Shown here: in pieces, positions 12,551 through 23,354 of the stretch
Layout of the letters: the number at the start of each line of letters is the position of its first letter
Position numbering within the stretch: the stretch's first letter is position 1
NCBI GenBank assembly: GCA_000711775.1
Contig: ARYC01017123.1
Location: 62,001 to 126,000, forward strand
DNA from: Oxytricha trifallax
Taxonomy: Eukaryota; Ciliophora; Spirotrichea; Sporadotrichida; Oxytrichidae
Direction: 5' to 3'
DNA length: 64,000 bases
Notes under the pieces: model-generated
The model's input: the letters and a program-made list of their open reading frames with translations, nothing else
Told to the model about the DNA's origin: nothing
Database searches by the model: none
Program-made: the position numbers and the translations under genes

Positions 12551-12690
12551 AATTTTATAGAAAATATAAGTTCTCGAACAGCTTTGTTTATCCCAGTATC
12601 CCAAGTAGTTGTCACTGTCAGCATGAATAAATTTCCATGACATTTTCCTTCCTCTTCCTCTCTGAAGTCTTTGAATTTACCATCGCTGAG
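12550..12690 (-). pseudogene. MORN-repeat fragment
   Basis: The reverse complement reads FIHADSDNYLGYWDK just after a frame reading DGKFKDFREEEEGKCHG. Together they have the MORN pattern (G-x-G-K-x-H-G, then F-x-x-A-D-G-x-x-Y-x-G-x-W), with a one-base frame difference between the halves. MORN motifs mediate membrane or protein contacts in many ciliate proteins. The DNA is similar over about 100 bp to the plus-strand MORN fragment at 59190-59320; both have a copy of AGACTTCAG followed by AGGAA(C/G)AGGAAG and TTTATTCATGC(A/T)GAC. The remainder of the gene is not visible, so this is a decayed fragment of a dispersed family. Confidence 0.6.
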
Positions 12691-13610
12691 CTTAGATTGT
12701 TTCGTCTTAACAAATAATTACAAATTAAAATTTATCTTTATCCTATTACAAATTATGAAAAATAATATTTATAAGAGATTAACAGGTGTTATATTCGCAT
12801 CATTCAAGAGGAAATTTAAAGTCAAATTATTAAAATTTCTAGAAATATATAATCACCTTGTTTATCAGATTTTAGTTGTTAGAAATCTCTTTAGATAATA
12901 TATTTAAATGCCACTCCTTTTGCTAGACTTGTCTCTTAATGTGGTTTATTAGGAAGAAGTTATTCATAAGTGCAGAGGTAATCTTTGAAAAACTAAAGAA
13001 TACTTTTCTATTAATTAATTTTTGTGAATTATTTTTACTTAGCCAAAATAAAAATTCTCTTAGTTTAATTTTCAATTTTTTGGTTGTTTGTTTCATAGAA
13101 GAAGATATTATTCTATACAATTTTACTTTTCTAAATAATATTTGTATGGAAAACTTTATTTATGAGTCTATTGCTGTTTTTTATAGATACCGTTTGAAAC
13201 ATTAAATGTTAAGAAATTAGTATTTCCTTTTTTAATTTCTATAATATTTTGGAGTATTTTGTTTTTTATTCAATTCCTATGGGAAAAATTTATTATTATA
13301 GTTAATATTTTAAATTTTAATATTTTTTAATATGATTGTTTTTGTTATTATAGATGATCATTTTTATCAAATAAAAGAATAAATTTTTAATCAACTTAAA
13401 GGTTGTTAAAAATAAAATTCAGAAGTAAATAAGTATGCTAAATTCTATATTATTTTAATATTTTTTAATTCTTAAGTATAATATATATTTACAAAATTAC
13501 TATTAACTTATTCTTAAAATTTATAACAGTAAAATAAAAACGCCTGTTTTATTATATTTACATTATCTAAAAAAGTTATAAATTATTACTAATTGTGATT
13601 AATGGTATCA
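12691..13610. other. AT-rich stretch with an unsupported 88-codon frame
   Basis: A plus-strand ATG frame at 12939-13205 and an opposing minus-strand frame at 12923-13120 overlap. Both are Phe/Leu/Ile/Lys-rich with no motifs, which is what AT-rich DNA yields by chance. I see nothing else. Confidence 0.35.
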
Positions 13611-13621
13611 TTATTTCAAAA

Positions 13622-13755
13622 GCTTAGTCTATGGTCGACTGACAACGGTGGACTCTGGAACGGTCCAGTACCAGTTATTTGGCGGCCTATGGATGTATAG
13701 ATTCAGGTCTACAACAGCTAGTAGGATTTGAGGGAGAAGATTCTGGGAGAAGTTT
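13622..13755. other. isolated GC-rich island
   Basis: About 130 bp (GGTCGACTGACAACGGTGG, CTGGAACGGTCCAG, TTGGCGGCCTATGGATG) stand out at roughly half GC in AT-rich surroundings. CTGGA and TCCAG can form a short hairpin. I found no tRNA, snRNA or coding pattern. It may be a SINE fragment or a small RNA gene. Confidence 0.35.
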
Positions 13756-13859
13756 CATGCAATTATTATATTATTTTAAAATATAATAACATTTACAAAA
13801 ATTCAAAAATTTAGATTTTTATGACCCATTAAAAATTTAAAGGATATTAAGGTATAAAA

Positions 13860-14205
13860 GGAAAGAAGTTCCTCCAGTTTAGATAAAAGCTAATAGAATT
13901 TAGAACACTTTGAATTATCTCAAATACTTAAGAAATTTATAAAATGGATAATTCCAGAAAACATGCCTAAGAGTTTTTAGATGAACTGGTATTCAAAAGA
14001 AACGAAATAGTAATTCAATGGTGCTTAGAATTATTGCAAAATAGAGATATTGACAAATTGATTGATTATTAAGCATAATTATAGCAATAAAAATTGTCCC
14101 GAAGTTGGTTGATAGGAAAAATAATATATATTTTAGTGCAGGAAACTTTCCTGACATTTTTTTCTTCTCATAAACTAGTGCAGGAACTTCTCCCTTGAAT
14201 GCTCA
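13860..14205 (+). repeat. interspersed repeat copy 1 (TGCAGGAAACTTTCC end)
   Basis: This segment matches two tandem copies at 57560-57745 and 57890-58235. The shared landmarks, in order, are CTCAAATACTTAAGAAAT, GATGCTTAGAATTA-like sequence, AGATATTGAC, a GTTG/AGATTAAT segment, then GTGCAGGAAACTTTCC. About 45 bp later comes a second GTGCAGGAA(A)CTT(T)CTCCC. The copies have diverged, with numerous substitutions and indels. No protein is encoded. It looks like one end of a mobile-element family. Confidence 0.6.
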
Positions 14206-14230
14206 TATATTACCATTATTAACTTCTTGA

Positions 14231-14884
14231 TACTAACACAATTGTATTTAACATAATTGCAAAGTTCCAAGAGTGCATGGTGATATTGAATTGTTCATTA
14301 TAATAGTAAAAGGTTTCTGCAACTTCGACAAATACTTTATCTCCTACAATGATTTAAGTTTAGCCATTTCGATATATAAACGATCAAAGCTGAACTGAAA
14401 AGTGGAAGTAAACTCTAATTTTCACAATTTTAGACTTGAAACTTATGGTGAAGACTCAAGGTAAAATAAGGAGTTAGGAGTATAAGTTTTTGCATTTACT
14501 ATTCCATTAAGCAGGTAGCATTCTAAGTTTAGTAACATTAGGACCATATATCCATTGGGAAAAGATTATTTTAAGAGATATAATATATTAAAGGTAATGT
14601 AAAATTTTATTTCCACTTTTCTTCACGTTTTTTTATTCAGTAATAGGTTGGTTCATGATTCCATAATATATCTCAATGAAATCACCCTTATAAATAGAAG
14701 GAAAAAATCTAATTGTGTTAACAAGATATTTCTTAACCTACTATAACGAATTCATTTCAACATTAGTGAAGAATAGCTCAAGCCAAAGAATTAACAGAAC
14801 ATTATATTTATGATATCGAAACAATTTAATTATAAAAAAAGGAAACCTACAAAAGTGCATGAGATAATGAAATTAGGTGAGTGA
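14231..14884 (+). pseudogene. 218-codon open frame with one internal TGA, unassigned
   Basis: The frame opens after TGA at 14228-14230, has one internal TGA at 14396-14398 and ends at TGA 14882-14884. Protein-like stretches include CKVPRVHGDIELF, KGFCNFDKYFISYNDLSLAI, FRLETYGEDSR, TIYPLGKDYFKRYNILKV and RRKKSNCVNKIF. It lies between two GGAAACTTCC-type repeats (13860-14205 and 15033-15425), so it could be the protein of that element. I recognise no family, and no ATG near the beginning is compelling. Chance openness is possible because only TGA terminates, but the GC content is higher than the flanks. Confidence 0.4.
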
Positions 14885-15032
14885 ATGACATAAAGATGCG
14901 TAATTATCTCTTCTCTATGGTCACTCTTTATATACAGAACCTGCATTTATCTTTTTTTAAATGTCGATAGAGTATCATTTTTTGTCCCTATTACATAATT
15001 TCACAATACTTAGTTCGCAATAACAAACCTAT

Positions 15033-15425
15033 GGGGAAATTTTCCTGCCCCAACATTAAATTTTAAATTGTTTGGCAATAAAAATGTTAGAAACAAATAA
15101 ATTTCAATATCAATTACTATAACCATGTACTAAAAAACTTTATTGATATATAATTTTCAAGGTACAAAATTATTCTTTGAAAATTATATATTATTAACAA
15201 GGCTAAAATAATTGTTTTTATTTATTAATAATGTAATAATCATTAAAATGTAAATTCATTATCAAGGTAGAAATGATATTTGATGCTAAATAAAAAAAAT
15301 AACTATATCCTAATTGTCGATAAAGATTCTTTGAAAAATATAAAAATTACATATTTTAATTTATGGGGCAGGAAACTTCACTCCATGGCATATAAAATTT
15401 TGGGGAAGGAAACTTCCTCTAAACC
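15033..15425. repeat. MITE-like element copy A (GGGGAAATTTTCCTGCCCC ends)
   Basis: It begins GGGGAAATTTTCCTGCCCC (15033-15051) and closes with GGGGCAGGAAACTTC (15365-15379), followed by a second GGGGAAGGAAACTTCC. The ends are therefore inverted repeats of about 15 bp. The interior is non-coding and AT-rich. It shares a TTGTTGGCAA segment near the left end and AATTCATTATCAAGGTAGAAATGATATTT in the right half with the element at 51027-51433, at matching positions. This supports a short non-autonomous transposon family. Confidence 0.7.
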
Positions 15426-15429
15426 TACT

Positions 15430-16165
15430 TTGAACCAGAAGTAGAAAAAATATCTTCTACTTTAAGAGAAATTTCTAAATATTGCAACTAATAGTTTCAT
15501 AACAAAGAGTAAGTTTTAGTTTGAGTTAAATTTTCAGTAGAATGTATGTTCGAATTTAGAAGTAAGTCAGTTGAAAGTTTAGTGCAAGAATAGTGATGAG
15601 TGAAAGCTAGATAAACACTGTTGAATACCATCGCTAATTTTCAATCTTAATATTGTGGAAATGTTCAAGCATCATTTTCGTACCTTTACAAATGACTATA
15701 TTAAGACTATCAAAAACCTAAACTTGCACTATATCCTTGTCACTCTGTATCCGATATATAGACTACTCAATAAAAATAGTTACAGTAAGATTAGTAGGCT
15801 AAGAGTATAAATCAAGATAAAAAACCATCGTAATTTTATTGTATAAAAAAGGATGGATAACCAGGAGATCTATACTAAATTTATAAAATAATTTTAGAGA
15901 ATTTAATACACATGGAGTTGATAGATGCATTTAAAAGATTGTTAAAGTTAAACTAAACAAACTATTTACTAGTATTTATTAATATTTCAATAGATTCTCA
16001 ATATTCTATTATAAAAGATTTATAAAGACAGTTTGATTATCTTTTAGGTCCATACAATACATTTTTTTTCAGTTAAAAATAATTTGATTTAAACTTAAAC
16101 TTGAGGGAAATCTTTTTGACTATTCGTTTTTTTACATCATATTTGTTATGCTACCGAATTTAATA
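15430..16165 (+). pseudogene. coding remnant with coiled-coil start and several TGAs
   Basis: One frame reads EPEVEKISSTLREISKYCNQ (heptad-like), then VECMFEFRSKSVESLVQ, TLLNTIANFQSQYCGNVQAS and DYQKPKLALYPCHSVSDIQ. Four in-frame TGAs fall in the first 120 codons (two of them adjacent); the rest stays open to about 16165 with more ordinary AT-rich composition. The first 330 bp are the most protein-like. I recognise no family. The frequent TGAs indicate a decayed gene rather than an active one. Confidence 0.4.
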
Positions 16166-18779
16166 TTTTAGTTTTTTTTTAAAATGCTTTTGTTTATAAG
16201 TAATATATCAATAAGTTTAAATTTATTATACTCGTCATTACGCTAGGTGAAGTTTCGGCATAGTTTCAAATTTATAATTAAAATGAGTAGGATATAATTA
16301 AAATTGTTAATTAATTCATGTTATATTTTTAATTGCATCATTATAGTCTGTCAATGACTTTTTAATATATTTTTAAAAGTTTAATATCTACTTAAAAATC
16401 ACTTTGTCCAAGAAACTCCCTTTAAATCTTATAAAAATAACATAGGCTGGAACAATCTTTCCCATATATTTAATTAGCTTATTTATATTGAATTAAATCA
16501 TATAGATATAATTAATAAATTAATATAAATATTATCAATACGATTATTTATAGTAGATAGAAAATTTTTTTTTAGAATAATTAAATTTAAATATTCATCA
16601 ATAATTTAAAGGCTTATTACACAATCCTTAATGACTAATTTTGTATGCTATATGTTAAAAATTATTATAATTAATAATTTCATTAAACATTGAAGAGATA
16701 ATTGGAGAAATTATGTTTGTCTCTTGGTCTTAAGTTTATCCATTTATATCCTAAACTGTTTTATTTTTAAAAAAATGCATATTTTGTTAATACATTGAGA
16801 TGTATTTGTTCAATTATTTATGACTATAAACAGAATAATATTAATTTATTTGACAGTTAAATTTAAAGGTTTTTATTTAATAAGACTAAGCATCCAAAAA
16901 TAATCAAATGATGCTCACGATTTAATCATAATTATAAAAATGTATAAAATATAAGGTTTAGTTAAATATCATGGATATAATTCTAGACAAGTTTCAAACA
17001 TTATAAATGTAAAATTTATTAATATTAGTATTTAATCTTTGGAATATTTACTGGATGTGTGGAATTGAGCTTTAAATTTTGTAGATTCATTTTATTTTGA
17101 AAAGCAAACAATAAAATTGTAATAAATTCTAAGAAAATAAAATGAGGAAATAGTTAAAATTATGAAATAATTATATAATCAATAATTTATAATTAAAGTT
17201 CGGAATTTAGTTGTTATGTAAGAATTTTTATTGGCTCTAACATTTAAATATTATAATTAATGAATCTAGCATTTTCTACTCTTAATATCATTTAATCTGA
17301 TATTTTTATTTTTTTAATACATTTTCATATTTAGGTTTAACTGATTTAAAGATTTAAATATTTTTGTAGAAATTTTTTAAATATTTTTTCCTGTTTAAAT
17401 TTCTCATTTTAATTAACCTAATCTTTATAAATACTGCAATATATTTTTATATTAAACATATTTACTCTGATACAATTTAAGCGAGGGTTCAATTGATTAG
17501 AATGATTCAATAAATATGATAAAGATCGCAAATCTAAATTACAATTTTTTATTTAAATTCCTTTTTCTTCTTACCCATTTATTAAATATTATAAAGTTAA
17601 TACAATTTCTTTGTACTTATAACTAATTTAAATATACATTCCTTATTTTATTATAAAATTTTAGTAAAAGTTTCTATTTTAATAAATATTATCGAAAACT
17701 ATTAAAAGTTCAAACCTTGATAGTTAATTAAAGTTAACATCTTTAAATATTTTTAGTTAGGGATTAATTAGTATGGCAAATTATAATAGTTTTTTTTAAA
17801 AAAAAAAGGTTAAATATTTTTAAAATTTCTTGAAAAAGTATGAGCTATTCGACATTTTCAAAAACAATTAAAAACTCAGAGATTTTATTAATAAGATAAA
17901 ATGAAAAAATCAATATATTTTATAGTCCTTATTAACTGGAATTAAGAGAACCTATAATAATTAAGGTAACTGAGAAATAAATGTTAAAATAGAAAAATAT
18001 ATGGAAACTAAATACATTTAAAAAATGAATAAGTTCTATTAAGATTAATGAAATTATAAAAATTTTCAAATATAAGATTTTGAAATTAAAACAAGAGTTT
18101 TTAAGATCTTATTTTATCAAATTTCACAATAGGATGCTCATAAATTTAGTTGTAAGTTATCTATTTAATCTTAGCTTTATTATCATGTGACTTAGAAGTT
18201 TTAAATTATCATAATTTCTACTAAAACATTAATTTATAACAGGAAATTATGAATTAATAAAATCACTAATTATCATAATAGAAATATTTTATATTTATGG
18301 AGATATAAAGTCATTTTGAATGTAGATCTTTTTTTTTATAAAAAATGAAAATATAAAAATTATTTAAAAGAGAAAATTTTTTAAAAGATTATTTCAAGAA
18401 GTTCATTTCAAAATTTTAGCATTTTAATCAAAATTTTACAGAGAGAGGTTATTGATGATTTTAATTTTTATATAAAATAATGAAGACCATCAAGATATAA
18501 CATTTTTTAATACATTTCTTGTTTGATTAATTTAATAAAAATCCAAATTGATGTTAAAAATTTAAAAATAAAAAACTTTTTATATTATTTATCATAAATC
18601 TGATAAATTAGTAAGTTTTTTTTAATTCTAAAATGTAGGAATTAATACATATACCAAAGTTGATGATCGATATAACTTGGGGATTTTATTCAGGAGCAGG
18701 AGAACTTTAACATTTCCTAAATAAGTTATATAAAAATATCTTTAACAGGAATATATAAATACTTTGAAAACTGTGAAAA
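16166..18779. other. AT-rich stretch, nothing seen
   Basis: This is extremely AT-rich with homopolymer runs. I see no coding pattern in either strand and no repeat related to the families found elsewhere in the window. Confidence 0.45.
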
Positions 18780-18780
18780 C

Positions 18781-18900
18781 TAATAATAATAATAATATAA
18801 TAATAATAATAATTTATCCTCATCGGGGGCTCAAGGCCCCCCGGATGAATATATATGTGATATATATGTAAGGGACATGCCCTTTTAATTTTAGGTTAAA
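18781..18900 (-). repeat. retroelement-like 3' end: (TAA)n tract plus GC hairpin
   Basis: A (TAA)n-type tract (18781-18812) abuts a strong hairpin at 18820-18848: five outer pairs (TCATC with G-ATGA, one bulge), then a run of G-C pairs closing on a TCAAG loop. This is followed by ATATATGTGATATATATGTAAGGGACATGCCCTTTTA. The same order (TAA tract, GC hairpin, ATATATGT twice, AAGG-AC, GCCCTTTTA) occurs at 36630-36712. Read on the minus strand this is a 3' untranslated region ending in a (TTA)n tail, as expected for a non-LTR retroelement without poly(A). Both copies lie 3' of a short minus-strand gene. Confidence 0.6.
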
Positions 18901-18913
18901 TCTTTTTACAATC

Positions 18914-19183
18914 TCAAATTTGTCCTTTGTCTGTCATTTCATTTAGTATCTCTTGCAACTCATTCATGAGTTGGAAGTTCTTTCTATCTTTTTATCTATG
19001 TCTTTCCATCTGGTGAAAATAGATTTGTTCCTTGTAGAACTCAGTGATCTATCTTGATAACTCTACTGCTTCTTCTGCAGGAGTTTAATAGTGTCTATCT
19101 TCATAGACTGAGAAATCTATGAATTCATTCAATTTTTACTAAACATTGTGATTGTTAGTTAGGTATTGAAAAGATTTCTCCAT
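18914..19183 (-). CDS. 89-residue ciliate-code protein, unassigned
   Basis: The frame runs from ATG (19183) to TGA (18914-18916) with TAA/TAG read as Gln at five sites. It is hydrophilic and mostly helical in appearance: MEKSFQYLTNNHNVQQ, then EFIDFSVYEDRHYQTPAEEA, VELSRQITEFYKEQIYF and a C-terminal LMNELQEILNEMTDKGQI. No membrane segment is visible. Its stop is about 15 bp from the conserved 3' hairpin unit, so it is probably the last open frame, or the C-terminal part, of that retroelement. I recognise no family. The composition and the clean TGA end make a real protein likely. Confidence 0.6.
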
Positions 19184-19189
19184 ACGAAA

Positions 19190-19829
19190 ACTAATAATTA
19201 CTTTTTTGATATTTTATTATGTGTTTATAATAATAAATTAAATAATATATTAAATGAATTTGATGTTTTTTTTATCAATCAATAATTTTCCTAAAAAATT
19301 GCAACAATCTAAATAATAAATATCTTACACATTATCTGTTTACTTTTATGTTAATAATTTTATTAGCAATCTTGAAAATATGGTAATCAATAGTAATTTA
19401 TACATATTTTATTAAATTTTTTTAATGAATTATTGTTAATATATTAAAAACTTTTCTTATTAACTTAAAGTGTATTAATATCTAAATTATTTTTATTAAA
19501 TATTGTTTTTTAATTTTTTATATCCTAAAATTGATTAGTCCCTGAGCAAATTGTTAATGGACCTTATTTTAAGAGCAATATTAGAGATTTCCTATTCATA
19601 CTTACATTTTCAGTCTCAAATGAAGCCTTTTAATAATGGGGGATAAAAGTTTTGAGCAGGCGCAATTACTGGTCAGATAAACACATATTTTTGTCCCATC
19701 TCAATAACTATTCGAAAGGAAATATTGTTTTATTAAAAAAAATTGTATAGAATAGTTAAGAAATATCTTTAATTTCAAAAGATGATCAATTAGCAAATAT
19801 ATTCTCAAATTATTACATTTAGAGTAATT
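19190..19829. other. AT-rich stretch, nothing seen
   Basis: No gene is visible between the short minus-strand gene and the LINE that follows. A small GC-richer patch at 19600-19690 has no clear frame. Confidence 0.4.
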
Positions 19830-19887
19830 CATCACAATAAAAAGTCAAAAACTAAACAATTAAAAGTGGGGAAAATAGCGGTAAAAG

Positions 19888-20238
19888 ATGGAGAATAAAG
19901 AAGGAAACAGCTCAAGGAAAAGAATGCCTGTCTACATGGAAGAGGAAGATGTGGCATCAAAGAAGAAAGGTTCCATTCAAGACTATTTTGAATATTAAAA
20001 GAAGCCGGAAACATATCAGACTCAAATCTACCCAAATATTGAAGTTAACAATAATAATAACTATAAAAATCTTGAAAAATACACAGTCACCCTTGACAAT
20101 AGCCGTCAGCTTCACTTTTAGTCATAGGGATAGTCTGAAGGCTGTGTAAAGAGAAATGAAAGATTTGGTGAGAAACAGCGCAGCTATAGAAGAATATATT
20201 ATAGGCAACAAAAGATAGGTGGCTATGCATAACATTGA
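19888..20238 (+). CDS. LINE ORF1-like protein, 116 residues
   Basis: The frame runs from ATG (19888) to TGA (20236-20238) and is only continuous if TAA/TAG are Gln (five sites). The N terminus is charged (MENKEGNSSRKRMPVYMEEE), followed by a basic KKK. Residues about 27-36 read KGSIQDYFEY, which resembles a PCNA-interacting peptide with Lys in the usual Gln position. Further on there is an Asn run and a basic Arg/Gln-rich C terminus (RSYRRIYYRQQK). No zinc knuckle or RRM is visible. It lies directly upstream of the endonuclease/RT frame, so it is the ORF1 of the element or a separate N-terminal part of one long ORF. Confidence 0.6.
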
Positions 20239-20254
20239 ATTGAAAATCTGTCTA

Positions 20255-23200
20255 CAAAAAGTCGAGGTCTAAATTAGAAACTCAAACAAGATTCTATGAT
20301 GAAAGAATTGGAAGATAAAAAATCAAACTTTATTTCTCTAGTGGAAACGAGACTCTTAAGGATCATTGGATTGAACTAGCAAAATATTACTTAAACTCAC
20401 TTAGCAAGGAACTGTAGAGTACTTACAATGAATAGCGGTAAATACACTTTGAAAACAATAAAAACCCTTAGATAATTCTTGACTTGAATATACTCTAAGT
20501 GGGAGGATTCCCGTTACACGTCATTACTATATAAATTCAACCATATTAAAATAAAGAGGTAAAAAATTCCAGAACCGCTTGATATTTAATGATCAGATCA
20601 ATTAAACAGAAATGTGATAAACAAAAGATAATAGTTATGGGTGACTTAAACTCCACCTAACAGAAAAAGTAATTGAATAAGAAAAGAAGGACTAGCGTAA
20701 TCAATCCTTGAAGGAGTGGGAATTCACAAAAAAGGGTATCAAATAGACCAACATTTTTTTCTAATGTAGAAACTTGTTATGGAAACTTGATTAATTGAGA
20801 CTCATTAACCACAACTTGATTTAAGTAAGACTAAGAATAAAGTTTGGAAGTGATGACCTAAAACTGATGGACAAAGTGAAAACAATAAGATTAAACAATA
20901 TCAGGAAACTATGATTGAAAGCTTTTATAGATGGAAATTGAAATCTATTACATGAGGAGTTGGAATCATTATTAAGGAAATTTTTCGACTATAAACTTTA
21001 AAATTAAAGTAAAATTAAAAGTGTTACCAACAACTTCCATTGTAGACTGTTATGAATAACATCACAAAAGGAAACAGCCAACTCTTTGACAAAAAATAAA
21101 GTAATGGAGCGAAGCTTTTAGGGATATGGAACATTGCCTAGATAGAAATTACCTGAAGGGTTTCTTGTATCTATTAAAGAGATTTATGAAAAAGTAAAAA
21201 CAATCGCAACCAATCAAAGGGTTGACGATAGATGATGAAAGAGTTCAACTAGGAGAGTAAGCAACAAAACAGTTAGTTGAATTCTACAAATGTCTTTTTG
21301 TAGACGAGATGTCGCAAGACTAATTAGTGAATAATTCCAGACTTGCGATGATTGAGGAGAAAACTGGAAACATATTATGTGAAGACGTAGACATAGACAA
21401 AAGCATCATGACATAAAACTTCATAAAAGTAATAGGACAAGATGAATCTGAAGGAAAAAGGCTTGCAATTCAGAAAATATTAAGAGAACGTTAGTTAAAA
21501 ATTGTAGCAAAGTAGATAAACTCAGGAACAACTTGACAATACATAAAAGAAGATCGATTAGTTCTGTTGAGCAGTACCCTAAAAAACAACACTAGACCAA
21601 TAAGTGATGAATTCACATTTGACCAAGATTGTTGAAAAAAATCATAGTCAACAAACTGCAAGAGCAAAAAAGAGATTTTTTAAAAAGAGGCAACTAATAA
21701 AATGAATTTAAAGAAAACAAAAGTACACTTATTAATTTGATAATACTGCTAGAGCACATCAAACTATTGAGGAAGAAGAGCAAGAATGAGAAGCGTACTT
21801 ATTCTTCGACTTATAAAAAGCATACGACTTGGTTAGGAAAGACAAACAAATGCTCATTCTTCGCCAAAGGATAAAATGAGAGAAAGACCACAAAGTATTT
21901 TGTCCAATTGAAGAACTTTACAAAAATAAAAAAACAATATTTGAAGGAGAATATATCTATGCCTAAAAAGGTGTCGCTTAAGGAATTAGATTCTATCCAC
22001 TGTTATTCAATATTTATCTACAAGACGCAATCTATACGTAGCACAAGATAATTTCATTGATAAAGCAAGGAAAGCTGATAGCTTATGCTGATGACATAAT
22101 AATCACGAAAAATATACTATAACTAGGCATAGTACTAAAGTGTTTCAGTGAGATAGAAAATTCACATAATCATAATTTTTTGAAATAAGTTGAAATTTAA
22201 TTTCAATTTAATAAATAATAATTACAATAGTAATTGTAAATGTAATAATCAAAAATGAAAATCTACAAAAAAGCGTGAACATTTTTCAATTCTACTTCGT
22301 TATTAGCTCCATTAGTAGGAGTGTAATTTTTCTTGTCTTTTTTTTGTCTTCAGTTGACTCTTCTCCATTGATCTTGGTGCCACCCCTGTAAAATTAATTT
22401 TTTTGAAATTTTTTTAAAAAAATACTTTTTAAATTAATGAGACTGCCACCTTCTGATCAGACATGTTTTAATTTTCTTATATTCATCATATATTTTATAT
22501 TTTAAATCAGTTTATTTTTTAAAAAATTATGAATATAATACTCAAAAAAAATATGATTCCTGAGTGAATCATAATAATTCAAAGGAGTTGAAAAAAGTAG
22601 CAGGAATAAAGAAAGCCTTAGAGATCAAGTACCCAGGCATGAAAATATGCTTATACACGAAAATTCTTCTGAAAAATACTTGGGATGAAATAAAAAAAAA
22701 CCAAACATAATTTTACCAAAATCTGACAAGGTCGAACAACTCAAAAATCTATGATACCATAATGGTTTATATAAGATCATTAGTTATCTATAAATACACC
22801 CCTTGCTACTAGGTAAACTATGTTAGAAGAAATTAAAAAGATTTAGATACAACCAAAAAGACTAGCATTCAGAACCCCTTTAGATACTAATAATAAGACT
22901 CTGAGAAATGTCACTCAATTCAAAGAAAGAGGGACAAGGGAGATTATTGAATAAATAGGGTTGAAAAGAATTTGAAAAGAAAACACAAACTTAGATAATG
23001 TCATTATTACAAAGAAAGCCAAGGATCAAGTAAATAAAAGTATGCAGGAACAGATGATAAAGAAGAAACTTTTTAAACTAAGAATGTGATGGATACGATT
23101 ATGGCGATCAGTCAAGGAAGGACAATAGTCTGCAACGGCATTAACCATAATTATAAAAAATGTTCAAAAAAACATTCTTAAATTCATTGCACAATAAAAA

Positions 23201-23354
23201 TTACAACCTCATAAACGGATCAGGAGACTCTACAAGATTTTCTTTGATAGAGAGGAACCACAGACTAATTGTTTTGGACAACAAAACACAAGTCGAAGTA
23301 GTTGAAAATACTATCAGAAATCCAAAAAGTTATTTAAGGTCACATACGTCATGA
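20255..23354 (+). pseudogene. LINE ORF2: AP-type endonuclease plus reverse transcriptase
   Basis: The endonuclease signals are SLVETRL (catalytic Glu region) at about 20335-20355, IVMGDLNS at 20631-20655 and a VETCYGN region near 20770. The reverse transcriptase carries AYADDIII at 22081-22104 (catalytic Asp pair). After the nested insertion, the C-terminal region reads YIRSLVIYKYT, AFRTPLDTNNKTLRNVTQF, and LINGSGDSTRF shortly before the TGA. The product would nick target DNA and prime reverse transcription from it. There are several frameshifts (for example near 20480-20500), in-frame TGAs (one where the second copy has a TGG Trp codon) and the insertion, so it cannot work. Confidence 0.8.
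22177..22575 (-). mobile_element. nested 390-bp element with MSDQ small ORF
   Basis: AATCATAAT at 22168-22176 is repeated at 22567-22575. Removing 22177-22575 rejoins the LINE reading frame exactly (SHNH, then NNSKELKK), so this is a clean insertion with a 9-bp target duplication. On the minus strand it contains ATGTCTGATCAGAAGGTG, starting a 67-codon ciliate-code frame. DNA similarity with the plus-strand copy at 43882-44090 is clear at ATGTCTGATCAG(A/G)AGGTG and again around TCAACTGAAGAC and GAAAAATTACA. No terminal inverted repeat was seen. It is either a short autonomous family or a 5'-truncated copy of something larger. Confidence 0.7.

Noticed and set aside
12923..13205. Overlapping 65- and 88-codon ATG frames on opposite strands
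   Set aside because: Both have the Phe/Ile/Leu/Lys/Asn composition expected of random AT-rich DNA and show no motif.
14644..14658. TAATAGGTTGGTTCA, similar to the 15-bp Tetrahymena chromosome breakage sequence
   Set aside because: It differs at three of 15 positions from the consensus AAAGAGGTTGGTTTA, including positions in the conserved part. It lies in sequence that can be read as coding, so it is not a functional site by this evidence.
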